Source of the DNA: Hevea brasiliensis
Lineage: Eukaryota > Streptophyta > Magnoliopsida > Malpighiales > Euphorbiaceae
Direction of reading: 5' to 3'
Length of the DNA: 64,000 nt
Assembly: GCF_030052815.1 (NCBI RefSeq)
Contig: NC_079505.1
Span: forward strand, 81,570,330 to 81,634,329
A model generated the notes under the pieces. That model did not search any database. It saw nothing but the letters and a program-made list of their open reading frames with translations, and was not told the origin of the DNA. Shown here piece after piece: positions 1 through 13,800 of this stretch; within the stretch, counting starts at the first letter, position 1, and each line of letters starts with the position of its first letter. A program made the translations under genes and the position numbers.

Positions 1-1439
1 AACACAATGACTTATTAAGTTCAGTTTTAGTTTTTAAATTTATTTTTACTGTTTTTTTTTATCGAATGGAATTGGTGAATAGATCAATTTTCAAATTAAT
101 TGTTTCCATTTTAAATTTATTGATGGAAGGTACATTCATGCAAGCACGTTCTTGCATATGGGAATTTGATTCAGTTTATTATTATTATTATTATATTTAT
201 TATTATTTAATTAAACAACCTATATAATTGAAAATAGTTCTCCTCCTTAACATAAAAAAAATTAAAATCTTGGTGATGCTTCTAATTATTTTGTCTTCTT
301 CCCAATTTTTAAATAAAAATAATTTATTAAATTAAATAATTTTGATTATAAAAATAAACGAAATATAAAAAAAAATTATTATTTTATTTTTGAACAAAAT
401 TTACAACCTTCATTTGCCACAAGAAAGCAATTTCAAGAACAAATCAGGCCAGGAAGCTCCTCTGGGCAGCTCCTGTCCCCTTGGTCTAAGATCTAAAAAC
501 AGTTACATGTACCCTTTTGGCTAAAATAATGTTACAGTTCCATCTACCCTTGAACCATTTTTAATTAAATTATTTCACAGAAGATGATGTGAACATGCGA
601 TTGATCCCATTTGTTTATTTGGAAATTAGAGAAAGCTCTCTATATTTTAGATTTGCAGCTTTTATTTCGCCCCTCATATCTTTGTCTGTTTCTTCTCATT
701 TTGATGTCATTATTGCTTTTGAATGCTTTCTTTTTTTCTTTAAATGGTAAAGTCAAATGGGATTCTTTTCATTCTTGAATGTGAATATGGCAGTGTTTTT
801 TGGCTTGTCTTGCGGGGTTTGGGTTTTAAAGCACTGATCCGGCATGGACAATTTGCCAATTTGTGCACAAAACACATTGAATATCAACCAAGATCCATCC
901 AACTTGTTACTGGGGGCAAAGCAAGTGGATTCCTTCTCAACTACCTCATATTAACTATGCAAAGTTGCCGAATTAATTACTCATTTCTTGATCAAAAGTT
1001 ACTGGAACTTTTCAATTCTTGAAGCTGAAATTTAAAATAAAAATAAAAATAAAAATTCAAAAGCTTGTGATAGAGAGAAAGGATTTTGAGAGAGAGAATT
1101 GGAAAATCATTGTGCAACTTCAATAAAATATTGATATGCATACAGAGAAGGAAAGATATTTTAAATGCATTTCCCTTCTGGAAGCTGACTTTAAGAGAGT
1201 GATATATAGATAGAGCTTACAAATGGGCCACCAGGAGAGAGAGATTGGAGGTAGTAAAAAATAGAGCAGTTGGTAGAGAGAAGAATGCTCAAACCAAGAA
1301 AGGTTTTCTCCTCTGAATAATGGCAGTCATTTTCTAACCCCATTTCAAGCCAACAGTTTTGCTGCTTAAGATGATTCTGGCATAGTCAAAAAGGAGCCCT
1401 TGTAGCGGAGCATCATCATTGTTTTGCCTGTTTGGTGTC
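1..1439. other. Upstream region of the HIPL gene, no gene called
   Basis: This is AT-rich upstream DNA with a (TTA)n run near 176-206. The reading frame at 744-1022 has no family match that I recognise and no convincing splice context. The last few hundred bases (about 1020-1439) are rich in GAGAGA-type purine runs and probably form the 5' UTR or proximal promoter of the HIPL gene. No clear TATA box can be singled out. Confidence 0.4.
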
Positions 1440-4400
1440 ATGGAAGCACTTCTTGCCATTGCTTTCCTGTTCTTTAACTTACTCTCACTTCCTGATCCTT
1501 CCTTTTCTCATCCGTTATGCACTGATTCAAGTAGGTTTTAAACCTATAGCGCCAATATTGTTATTATTTGAGTTTTGATTTGTTTTTTACTTACAAAATT
1601 TAGTGGTTATGTGCGATTATGTACTAGAAATTAATTTTCTTTCTCCTTCTGAATTTGTTGATTAGGAGCACCTGTTACCTTGAACACCACTCTGAGTTTT
1701 TGTCCCTACAATGGGAGCACATGCTGCAATTCCACTGGAGATATGCAATTGCAGAAGCAATTTCTGGCAATGAACATCTCCAATCCTGGCTGTGCGTCTC
1801 TCTTGAAATCTATACTTTGCGCTGTAAGACTTTGTTTTCCTCTTTTGTCATGTAAAAATCATATCCAACACATATTCAATTTTCAAATTTAATTCAGGTT
1901 GATTGCTTGATGACAACAGTATAAGTGTTGTGAAAGTCGATGAGCTGCTGTAGGTTCTTAATAAGTTATCCTTTTTTTTTTTTTTTTTGCATTTAGTGTC
2001 TGCAACAGTATTTCAAGTGATATGGCAAAATCTAAGGGTCAAGACCTGTTCTAGTATATATTTCAATTACAGATTCTGTGTACTTTTCATGAATTCAGAG
2101 ATTAATCATTATCAATGATTAATGATATTTTGAACGTATCAACCATCTCTCAACAACTACATCATTTTGATCGAATTTTCTCACTCTTTTGATATCTTTG
2201 TTATCACGGTTTACAGAGATGTGATCCCTTTTCAGCAGAGTTGTTTACAATCAATTCTGTACCCCGGCCAGTTCCTGTTCTCTGTAATTCCACTATATCA
2301 AGAAATTCATCTCAGTTTAGTCAACCAGTGAATGACTTCTGCTCTAAAGTATGGGATGCATGTGAAAATGTATCTATATCAAATTCACCTTTTGCCCCTT
2401 CACTACAAGGCCAAGCTGGATTACTTGTCAATTCCAGTATCACCAAATTGACTGATCTCTGGCAATCAAAAACCGATTTTTGCAAAGCATTTGGTGGAGC
2501 ATCTACTGATGGATCAGTATGTTTCGATGGTGAACCTGTTACACTCAATAAGACTGGATCACCTAGTCCTCCAGCTGGTTTGTGCCTTGAGAAAATTGGA
2601 AATGGATCTTACCTCAATATGGTTGCTCATCCTGATGGCTCTAACCGTGCATTCTTCTCCAGCCAACCAGGTAAGATTTGGTTGGCAACTATTCCTGAAG
2701 AGGGATCTGGAGGAACGCTCGAAATTGACGACTCCAGTCCTTTTATTGATCTAACAGATGAGGTTTATTTTAGCAGTGAATTTGGGATGATGGGTATGGC
2801 ATTTCATCCAAACTTTGCACAAAATGGCCGGTTCTTTGCTTCATTTAATTGTGACAAGGTCAGGTGGCCAGGATGTGTTGGAAGATGTTCATGTAATTCA
2901 GATGTGAATTGTGATCCTTCAAAGCTAGCTTCTGACAATGGTGCACAACCATGCCAATACCAAAGCGTTATTGCAGAGTATACTGCAAATGGTACAGCAG
3001 TTGAGGCTTCCTTGGTACAAATCTCTGTACAAATAGAATTTTGTGATGTTATTTTAATTCAATAACTCCAACTGACTTCTGAACTTTTTTTTCCAGGCAA
3101 CAACTGCCAAACCATTGGAAGTTAGAAGGATACTTACAATGGGCCTTCCATTCACATCGCATCATGGAGGACAAATTCTTTTTGGACCTAAAGATGGGTA
3201 TTTATACTTCATGATGGGAGATGGGGGTGGACCAGATAATGCAGGGGATCCTTACAATTTTTCGCAAAACAAGAAATCATTGCTTGGAAAGATCATGCGA
3301 TTGGATGTTGATAACATGCCAAGTGAGTTCCCCATAGAATTGTGTTGATTAGTTTTTTGTTGGTTTGTGTGAACAATTGCTGCATTGCAGCTTCTGTTTT
3401 CTCTTCCTCAACCTGTAGCAAACCAGTGAGTTGAGAGGCCTTGTTGCATGGCTCATAATTGCCACTTTTGCAGGTGCTAAAGAAATTAATAACCTTGGTC
3501 TATGGGGAAACTACTCTATACCTAAAGACAATCCATTTAGTGAAGACAGTGAATTGCTGCCAGAAATATGGGCATTAGGCTTAAGAAATCCTTGGCGCTG
3601 CAGCTTTGATTCAGAAAGGCCATCCTACTTTATGTGTGCAGATGTTGGGCAGGTTTGTGCTGTCTTTTCCTTCCCACGATCTTGGCAATTAGTTGGTGCA
3701 ATTTGTAATTCAGTTTTCTCCTTTAGGATGTTTAGGTGAATGTTGGTGGACCTGTATAGGTCAGCTTTATTCTATATGATTATCATTGGCCATTCTAGCA
3801 AAAATAGACGAAGTAGGAGTGTCAGGGAATGATGGATAGATCCAACTAGAGCTAATTAGCTAAAACTCTGCTTGTCTCTTTGCTTAATGTCTTGCTTCCT
3901 TTTCCTTGGAGGAGCGAGACTTTTCAAATAATATTTAGTAATTCTTGAGGGCTATTTTTCGAATATAATGTAAAATTATCAATACTTTTTGGAACTGCAA
4001 GTCAAAATGTTTTCTTGATTTTGCTAAATCTTTGTTACACTTCCTCACAAACTATCTCACCCATGGCCCATTTCCACAAAAAATACCATTTCTATTGTCA
4101 GCAGAAGATATTCTAATCAACCAGCTCACATTGGTCCAAAGGGTCTACACTTATTTCATAAGTTTGTTAGTTGTTTTATGCTTAGATGTTCCATTAGCAC
4201 ATAGGAATTATTTAGAGAAATAGAACTGTTTGAAACAAGGACCTTTCAAAATGACAATGCATTATGCTTGTGTCTTTTGTATTACTCTATTCAAGTCATG
4301 CAAACTTGAGGTGCCTGAGGTGGATAATCCAATTCCTTTATTTATTTTTGGCCTGCAGGACTTGTACGAAGAGGTGGATATCATAACAAAGGGGGGAAAC

Positions 4401-5183
4401 TATGGCTGGCGTGTTTATGAGGGCCCCTATCTTTATAATCCTCCATCATCACCTGGTGGAAATACTTCTCCAAACTCCATAAGCCCAATTTTCCCAGTTA
4501 TGGGATACAACCACTCTGAAGTAAACAAGAATGAAGGGTCAGCATCAATTACTGGGGGTTACTTCTGTCGCTCCAAGACTGATCCATGCATGTATGGGAG
4601 GTATGTCATCTACGTACATTTCGCTAAAATGTTCTACAGAGCCGTAATAATTGATAATGATGAGTTAAGTGGCCCTTAAAAGCAATCATGTTCTCAAGCA
4701 GACTTTCAAAAATCAATATGCTCTAAGTTATGAGAGGCAAAGACTTTGTAGGGACTTGCTAATTTGTTCTGTACATTCAGGTACTTGTATGCAGATTTGT
4801 ACGCTGGTGCTGTATGGGCAGGCACTGAAACCCCAGAAGATAGTGGTAACTTCACCACCAGCAAAATTCCCTTCAGTTGTGCAAAGGACTCTCCCATACA
4901 GTGCATATCTGTACCAGGAAGTAACTTTCCATCTTTGGGTTACATTTTCTCATTTGGGGAGGACAAACGCAAGGATATTTTTGTCCTAACCAGCAGTGGT
5001 GTTTATAGAGTAGTTAGACCAAGTCGCTGCAGTTACACCTGCTCAAAGGAAAATGTCACAAATGTTGCAAGCCCAGGTCCTACGACCTCACCCCCTTCGA
5101 ATGCAGGTCAGTCGCAATGCCGATACAGCAGGATTGTGGTCTTACTCTCCTCTTTGTTGCCGCTTTTGTTTAGTGTTATCTAG
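1440..5183 (+). CDS. HIPL1/HIPL2-like protein (HHIP-like, glucose/sorbosone dehydrogenase domain), 7 exons
   Basis: Exons are 1440-1530, 1666-1823, 2217-3014, 3097-3322, 3474-3652, 4359-4600 and 4781-5183. All introns are GT-AG, phase is kept throughout, and the product is 698 residues. Residues 1-23 form a signal peptide (hydrophobic LLAIAFLFFNLLSL). A Cys-rich folate-receptor-like region with motifs CCNSTGDMQ and ILCARCDPFSAELF follows. The bulk is a six-bladed glucose/sorbosone-dehydrogenase-like propeller, with landmarks EFGMMGMAFHP, LPFTSHHGGQ, MGDGGGPDN, GLRNPWRC and GGNYGWRVYEGPY. The C-terminus has a Ser/Pro-rich linker and then a hydrophobic tail (IVVLLSSLLPLLFSVI), which suggests a GPI anchor at the plasma membrane or wall face. 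Many N-glycosylation sequons fit a secreted protein. Length matches the plant HIPL family (about 700 residues). The substrate of the plant proteins is not established. The HIPL assignment is firm; HIPL1 versus HIPL2 is not resolved. Confidence 0.94.
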
Positions 5184-8100
5184 CATATCACAGCAGATGT
5201 ATGTAGCATAAAGGTCTTCTTCCAGTATTGTTGTACACTAGACTTTTCTCAATTCCGTTTTCTATTTTTTTTTTTTTCCTATAATCGGCTTGATTCAACT
5301 TGAGATCTCACAATCCTGATGAGTACAGTAACACTAAGTTAAAAAGCTCATTAGTTTCATTTCTGTTTCTTGAATTGTGGTTTTCCGGAACTACCAAAGA
5401 GATGCCTGTATTTCCTTTATCTTCAATTCCAGACCAATGGAATAGGTTTTGTCACTCCCAGTTGTACTTTTTTTGGCTCATATGGCAATTCAATTGAAAG
5501 CTGAAGGTTGTAGCTGTCTTAGATTATCCTGATTGAGTCATTAATCATGTTCTCAATCAGATGAGAGGGAATCCTGAAAAGTTGCTTTATCTTCATAAGA
5601 ATTATCTTATGGGAAATTGCATAAATAGTTTTATGAAAAGTTGATTTCATGACAAATTAAGAGGCTCCATGCATCAAAATTTGCATATCCTCAAAATTTG
5701 CTTCAGATACGTACCATTTATCAAATGGTTTATGAAATTTGATTTTATGGCAACTCAACCATTTCCTTTTCCACTGCTGGAACGTTGTCCATTTGGGTTC
5801 TCAGACAGTCACGGGAAAATGGGAGGAAATTCTGGTAAGGCGCTCTACCTCACCACCGTGTACGTGAATGGTGTAGTCTAACGAGGTCAATGAGTTCTAT
5901 TATAAGGCCCAAAACCTGTAGTTGGGTTTCCAATATTTGGCAGAATTGGGCTAAATTGAGTTTAGCCCTTCACATACACATGCTTGTTGTGGCATTGTAA
6001 TACACATATGACCTCTCTTTTTCTTTTTTTTTTTTTTTTAATTTTAGTATTGTTGATGAAATTTGAAACCTGATTAGATAATATTGTATGTTGCAGTTTT
6101 TCGAGTTTAATTGAAAACATGAAATGCACGATAAAATACTAAAATTGAAATATTTATTTTTTGTAAGTCAAATATTTTTTTCATATTTTTATAATTTAAA
6201 TATATAGAAAAAATTCAACTTTAAACTCATGTTGTAATAACAATAATAATGATAATAAATAAAAATTATAATTTATTACTTTGTTGTTTGGATATTTATT
6301 AGGCATGATGTTAATGTTAAATTTGTTATGAAAAAGTACTATTAATTTTAACTCTATTAATAAAGTGAAAAATTATACAGATGCTGTCAAAAAAATTAAA
6401 ATAAATTACAATTTAATCTTTATAATTTAGTAAAATCTATATATTTATCTTTATATACTTTTTAAAACTCGTATATTTAGCACGTAACAGTCCTCATCTA
6501 ATTTTCTATCTAATTTATCATTTATTATATTAGCAATATTAAAATGATATTATAAATTTATAATATAAATTTTATTATAAAATAGTTTCATATTTTATAA
6601 TTTTATTATTTTAATAATAATATTTTATTTTATTTTTTTAATATTCTAGATATATTATATATTTGAACTAAAAGAAATTAGTTAAAAATTTTATTATTAT
6701 ATTATATTACTTTATAATTAATAACAAAATAAAAAAAAATAATATGGACACTTTAGCGTCTATATACATACAGACAAAAATAAATATATAAGTTTATTAA
6801 AAAAAAAGGTAAAATTCACTCTTGAATTTTGAGGCGAGAGCTAAAATTGTTTAAATTGAAGTTTCTATCTATATTAGCCTATTTCTTCTATTTTAAGGCC
6901 AAATTAATATTTCAATATGTGAAATAGACACGTAGTGAAAATAATTAAAAAACCTAAACTTTGAGGCGAATGTTAAATTTATCTAAATTTAAGTTTCAGT
7001 GTAAATTTATCTGTAATTTCATTTTAAGGCCAAATTAATCTCCTCTTGTCGGATTTTCAGCATGTGAAATAATAATGTTGTTTAAAATTAAAAATAAAAA
7101 TTAATTGTGTAAAATTAAAACGATAATGATATTGTAAAATTTCCTCGCATCAAGTATGAAATTTTTGATGCTAGGAAAATCAATAACATTGAAAATGCCT
7201 ATAAATAATTTTTTCAAATTTTTTTAAGTAATTAGTTTTTTTTTTATGTTATTTGAAGAAAAAAGAATAAAATATTATTTTTAAAAAGATCTGAAACTCA
7301 ATTTTAATCCTACATCAAGAATATTGTAAAGAGTCCAAAAATATAAAAATTAATATATAATTTTTATTAAATTTCAAAAATAAAATTATAATTTACTTTA
7401 ACAACGTTCAGGTAATTTTTTCTCTTTACTAACAATGCATAACTTTGATATACATTTTTGTAAAATATTAACTTTATACCTTTTATTTAGAAAATGTGTA
7501 AAATTACAAATTATTTTTTTCTTTAATTTCCCCTAATAATAATAAGTGTCGGTCTTTCAAATTACAAATTACTGTGATTACTAAGGTAGGAAGGCTCATT
7601 TTTGGAAGTTGGAACCAATTTCAAATGATAAGGAACGTTAACCAATAATCACTAGTGGCTAATGTGTTCAATGAAATGGGATTATAAATCGCAATTTTTG
7701 CATCGATGCTAAAAATGTGGTTTCAATTGCACCGATTAGGTATTGTGTCTAACTTTGATTACCCTTTTAACATGTTTTATTATTTTTACTATGCTAATAA
7801 TTTAACAATTAATTATACATTCAAGAGTTGACTATTCAGATCTAAATAGAATGTATGTATGTAAATTATATAGAAATAATGATTCTGATAAAATTATTAT
7901 AATTTTAACAGCAGTCTATTTTTATCATTGACATATATTTAATTTATTAATATATATACATATAAATTTAAAATAAATTAGTGTTTTATTATGAGAAATA
8001 AATAATTTAAATTTTATCTTATTTTTTGTTTTTTTTTGCAAAATTAAGAAGATATATTAAACACAAATGTACAATTTATGATATTTAAATAATAAACTGA

Positions 8101-9719
8101 AATTTTCCAAAAATATTTTTTTTTAAATAAAGAAAAAGGATTATTTCAGATAACTCTTGTTGGTAAAATATCGTATTTGCCCATCAATGCAAGGAGATTC
8201 ATGTGTACGTATCGTTGTCAATGTTATGAAATTGATGATAAAATTTCTAAGTCTCCTCCACTAAAATGTGCACATTTTTTCATCGGAATTTTAGTGTGAA
8301 AGGAAGAGAAAACATTTAAAAATTGTTTCATCCACCAATCCTATCAAGAAGAAATTAGTAAAACATAAGCTTTTAATATATTTCATAATCTAACATAAAA
8401 TAAATTCACCAAAAAAAAATTTAGACTCAATTTGATTGGTTGAAAATTGACTTACAAATAAAAATAAATGGATTTTATGATGTTTGGAGTTTTTTTTTTA
8501 ATTTTTATTTTCATAAAATAAAAAATTTGATTCTCACAATTAAGAAAAATCATATATATATATATATATTAAAAATCAAAATTCATGAATAAGAATTATT
8601 ATCTTATTAAAGGTTAAAACTAAGTTTTACCTATGTATTTATTAGAATATTTAATTTTTACATTTTTCATATAATTAATAAAAAATAAAAATAAAAAAAT
8701 AATATTTTTAATTTCATATAATTAATTAAAAATTAAAATTAAATAATAATTAAGACATATAAATATTTTTATATTTATATATAATTAATTAAAATTAAAA
8801 AAATATAAAAAACATGTAAATGTAATTTTAAGTTTATTTTCATATATGTATAAAATAAGTTAAATTCTAATTTTAAAGTTTATATACAAGCACTTTAAAA
8901 GAAATAAATTTTAATTTTATAATGAGTAAAATATTAATAAAAAATTATTATTTTATTTTCAAATCCATTTGATATTAATTTTAATACTAATTTTAATTTT
9001 AATATGTCAATTTGATGAATTTTTAGTTTAATTTAAATCAATAATTAAAAATTTATCACTCTTATGATAAAATAACATTTGAGTTCACATTTTTTTAATA
9101 AAAAATAATTAGTTTTAGGGAAATTATACCATTAATATAATATGTAGTTTTATGAAAATTACAGTGAAGTCATCATAATAACGGCTAATCACCCACTATT
9201 AAAAATTAAAAATCCACAAACCAAAAGGAAAGCAAACTAGCATTATCCGTCAACTCTAAGAACCCCAAATTCCAAGAAGAATGTGTGATAAAAATTCCAA
9301 AGCAAAACCAACCCTAATTCCTTGAATAAAAAGAAGAGGAAATTAGTAAAATTGATGAAAACCCAATAACCCCAAGTGCTTAATAAGCAGCAAAAGTCCG
9401 AGTTCTACATAAAATCCCAGACATTGTACCTCGTCTCTTCCCACCTATACCTTCCGTTGCCTGTCTTTCTTTCTCTTCCTTCAAATTGTCCTATTTTCCA
9501 CTCATCCAAACAGATCACAACATACATATAAATATTATGTATATATAAATAAAAATAATTGATTGGACTTTTGGTCCTCAATCTTCTTCTCCTTTCTCAT
9601 TCTCATTCTTACTCCAAAAATTATTTCTTTCCTTTTGATTCCTCTCTCCAATGCAAACCCTTGATCCTCTACATGTAATCCCACATTAGCTTCCCTAAAC
9701 CCTCTCGATCTCTCCAACC
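5184..9719. other. Intergenic region between the HIPL and DDT-domain genes
   Basis: The first few hundred bases after 5183 are probably the HIPL 3' UTR. From about 5990 to 9150 the DNA is extremely AT-rich with many short poly-A/T and TA runs (for example TA repeats near 8555-8570) and no coding signal. An imperfect tandem duplication lies at about 6810-7075. From about 9230 base composition rises toward the DDT gene, and 9420-9719 is a CT-rich leader consistent with a 5' UTR. Confidence 0.5.
6810..7075. repeat. Imperfect tandem duplication, unit about 130 bp
   Basis: Two adjacent units share the blocks TTTGAGGCGA, a TTTAAATT-AAGTTTC segment, ATTTTAAGGCCAAATTAAT and a final ATATGTGAAAT/GCATGTGAAAT. 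The GAGGCGA marks lie about 132 bp apart (6831 and 6963). It is non-coding and of unknown origin, and could be a decayed transposon or satellite seed. Confidence 0.5.
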
Positions 9720-10801
9720 ATGTCCCTCGAACAACCCTTCTCATCACCGATCCCCCTAAACGAAGCCCCTGACTCCGCCACTGTTACAAACCACGCCTCT
9801 GCCCCTCTTGACGAGGAGTCCCCACCACCGGTGCCGGCTCCGGCGCCTCCTACCAACAGGAGCAATCGACCGTCCCGCGCTTGTACTATTCGAGCCGCCG
9901 AGAGGCTTCAGGCTGCCCAGCAGCAGGCTGCGATCGAGCGGAAGCAGAAACCGAAGAAGGAGCATCAACAACAGCAGCGATGCGATGAGTCGCCGCAGCA
10001 GAAAGAGCAATGCAGCGCCAGCAGTAAGATCATTACGTTGCTGGTTGGGCCGCCTGAGCCAGCTCAGTTGCCGAGGTGGAGCCTCCGCTCCATGTGGGAA
10101 TTAGCTTCTATACTTAATTTCTTGCATGTGAGCTTTTCTAATGCTTCTTAAAGTTGTGAACTTTGTTGGTTTTAATTACCTACATTTTTGGTGTCTTTTA
10201 GGGGCTCAAATTTTTTTTTTAAATGTTTTTCATGTTGCAGGTATTTAGGCCTCTATTGAATATACAGGTTGAGTTCTCAGCCGAGGAGTTTGAGACAGCT
10301 TTAATTACACCAAATGACACTTTGGGTGATATTCATATGCCCTTACTAAAGGTTGGTGCTTTTTATTTTTTTAGTTTATATTACTTAATTGAACTTCTTG
10401 TACATGGTTTACAATTTGCTCAGTTCACATTTTGGTGATGTGCTCTAGTGAGAAGCTTAATTTTAGCCAAACCTGGGAGTGTTACTTCTGATCTGATTTA
10501 AGTGCCCCCAAATTGTTTTACTTTGGGTGCTAAGGAAGTGAATTGGCGGATTGTAAGTGCGAACTTGGGACTATGGTTTTATGAGTGGAGAACTGGCTGA
10601 TGGTGCAGTGCTAGTATCATGCAAAGGGTTTAGGGGATGCAATTATGGACATGTCCTATTTTATCTCCTAGCATTGCCACAGTTGATTGAAACATTATGT
10701 GAATGGTGCTGCAATTATTGATTCCATTTAGGTAACCTTCATGTGAGAAAAAATTTGACATTGTGCTACTTGGCTAGCAGCATCCAAAGACATAGCGCGT
10801 G

Positions 10802-10872
<71 letters not shown>

Positions 10873-13800
10873 ATGGAGGGTGTATGTCCTTGGTACGATG
10901 CTTTAGGCACTGCTTGAAGTTGTTTGTATCACATTTTTAAGACAAACTTGTAGGTTCTTTTTTTGGTACAGGCTCATTTGGAACTAGTTCACATAGGAAG
11001 CAAGCTTGGTGCCAGACCATTGCCAATGACCTCTGCGATGCATGTAGTGTTGGTTGCTACAGCACTGTTTTAAATCTGCAGATATTTGGTACCAGGGCCT
11101 TGTGATGTGATATTATGAAATAGTCAGTTTTGTTGAGCCATGTTTGTTTTGTTTGAGGTAGGTGTTAGTGTTCTGCTGCTAGTTTTGTTGGCCTACTCCT
11201 AGGCAGTTGCCAATTGTGATACAAACTAGAAAGATGGTTGCATTCCTAAATATGCACTGAAGAAATGGTCATTCTTTCAGAGCTCACTGCAAAGAAGGAT
11301 TTACAAAGCCAACCTGATATAATTGGATAAAACTTTACTTGCCAATATTGCAGATCATAATAAAAGTATGGTTGGTGGATGTACATATAGATTTTGTTGT
11401 CCCCCCAAGCCACCACAAGTTTGATTTTAAAGTGATAGTATGGTTATCATAATCTTGTATAAAAATTATGGCCTGATTTATAGTACGTAGAAGTGAAATG
11501 GCTGTGATAATTATTTTGGACGAGAAATGGCTCCAGTAACTTGTGATCATTACCAAAGGAACTTCATATGACTTAAACATATCATAAGCTGTTTTAATTT
11601 GAAATGATGATATGTCATAAACTTGTGGAATTCCTAACCTTGATCGAGTTGAAACTGTTGTTTGAGTTGAACCTCGATTGTTTATTCTTAACATTAGCTG
11701 CTAACAGTGTTGTTAAGAGGCTCCCGGGCAAGGTGAGAAATTAAAAAAAAAGCTGACTTGATTTGTTTTCACCTTTTGGAAATGCATCTAGAATTTTAAA
11801 TTATATTATTTACTTTATGGTTTTTTCTTTAATATTTTGTATTATTAGAGGAATGCTTTTGATCATAAAGCTTAAAACATAAAATATATTATGAAATGTG
11901 AATATGAAATTTGGCAATTTATTGATTATGTAATATGTTAAACTTTTTTACATTGTATATTTAATTATTTATTACTTTAGAATAAATTAGTGCCTCATTT
12001 CACTCAGGCGATGGGGGACCTTCTCACCTTAAGGGCACCTAACGCTGTTGACAACATAAGCTGCTAATCAAATAAATTGTTTTTCTCATATCGTAATTAT
12101 TTGCAACATGCACATTTGTGCATTTTCTGCTTGATAATTAATACAAAAGCAGTAGAAATACTCCATGCTACTGCAACTACCATACTTATTTCTTTTGATC
12201 CATCCATTTTACAGGCAATCCCTCCTATTACCCGAATGGCCCTTACACGGGATACTTGGATTACTGTTTTGTGTAGAAAATTAAGAGACTGGTGGCACTG
12301 GGTAACTCAAATCATTTGTACTTCTTTTAAGATGTTTAAAAATATTAGAACTGATCCTCTTTACAGCTTCTTCCTGTTAAGATGAGTTTGGCATCTTCTT
12401 GCAGGTTGCAGATGGGGAACTTCCCATAGTTGCTTCACATGGGTGAGCAGTTTTGCACATTAGTATACTCTTAGAGTTTGTTTGGCATTATTGTTGGAGC
12501 TGCTGTAACAACTCCTTAAATATGTTAATTAGCCGGTATTAAAAATAGTTTAAAGTTAAATTTGATAATTTTTAGTTATAAGAACTCTAAAACAACTAAA
12601 ATGCTCCAAAACAAATAAATGTTTTTTTTTTCAATAACATTTAAAATGGTACTTTTCCAAAAAGCACTTTTTGGCTTCCCAACCACAATCCCAAAGCCTT
12701 AAGGTCTGTTTGGCATTACTGTTGAAACTGTTGTTGAAAAAAATTACTTTTTTAGATAGACTAGTTAGAGAGTATTAAAAAATAATTTAAAATTAAATTT
12801 GATAAGTTTTAGTCATAAAAATACTAAAATAACAAAACAGCTTTTTCTAAACTGCTTTTTTCAACAGCATCTAAATGATGCTCTTATTTAGAAAAGCAAT
12901 TTTGAACATCCAAACGCAATGTCAAACAAGCACTTTGTCTTTTTGGCATTGAAGTTGAAATTTTATTTTTGAAAAAAAGTACCCTTTAGATGTCATTGTG
13001 AAAATTAGTTTGAAACTATGGTTAGCTATTTTGGAGTTTTTATAATTAAAACATATTAAATTTATCTTAAAAAAATCTTTAATTACCTTTAATTAACATA
13101 TTCAAGATGAGGTTTTCTGAACCAATAATTCCAAACAAACTCTCCATTGTTAATCTTTGTTTGTTTCTAATATTTCATGTTACTTTATTCTTTTAGGGTT
13201 GAGATTGAAATGTATAAAACTCTTGATCCTGGGATGCGTGTGGTGATCTTGAAAGCGTTATGTGACATTCGTGTTGAGGTATTATTGGATGTTCTATGAT
13301 TATTTATTTGAAATAGTTGCTTACTGCCTACGATGTTAATTTTAATTCCTTTTTACACTCCATTGCCTATTGAATCTTATTAAACCTTAAATTGGCATTA
13401 TATACTGATTCATAGACCAATTGGAGCACTATTCATAATGGGGTTGGATATATTTAGAAGAAGTTAACTTAATTTTAGACTGGTTCCAAATTAGTTGTGC
13501 AGGTAAATGATTCTCCTTTTGAGATTTGATTGTGTCGAAGGTTTTTTTCCTTTAGTGATTGATCTTGTGGTTTTCTCAGAGCACAAATTCTAAGTGTATT
13601 GGTGTGTATTGTCTTCTTGTCCCTTCAATTTACTTCTTGTCCCTTCAATTTAAGTCAAGTAGGTCTTGACTGATGTATTTATTTATAATTATTTCACTCA
13701 ATTGTGCCACTCATATTGGTAAAGAACTGTGCCATCTGAATGTTCTCATAAATCATTTCTCTTTTTTTTTTTTTGGGACTCATATAGCCTTAAAGTCTTG

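Noticed and set aside
744..1022. 92-codon plus-strand frame upstream of HIPL
   Set aside because: No recognisable family, no splice context, and biased composition. It is most likely chance or leader sequence.
5820..5900. Possible tRNA-like GGTAAGGCGCTCTACC
   Set aside because: The segment cannot be folded into a full cloverleaf with a proper T-arm, and no anticodon arm fits.
9535..10104. Overlapping frames on both strands across the first DDT exon
   Set aside because: These are shadows of the Pro/Gln-rich, GC-rich true coding exon at 9720-10127.
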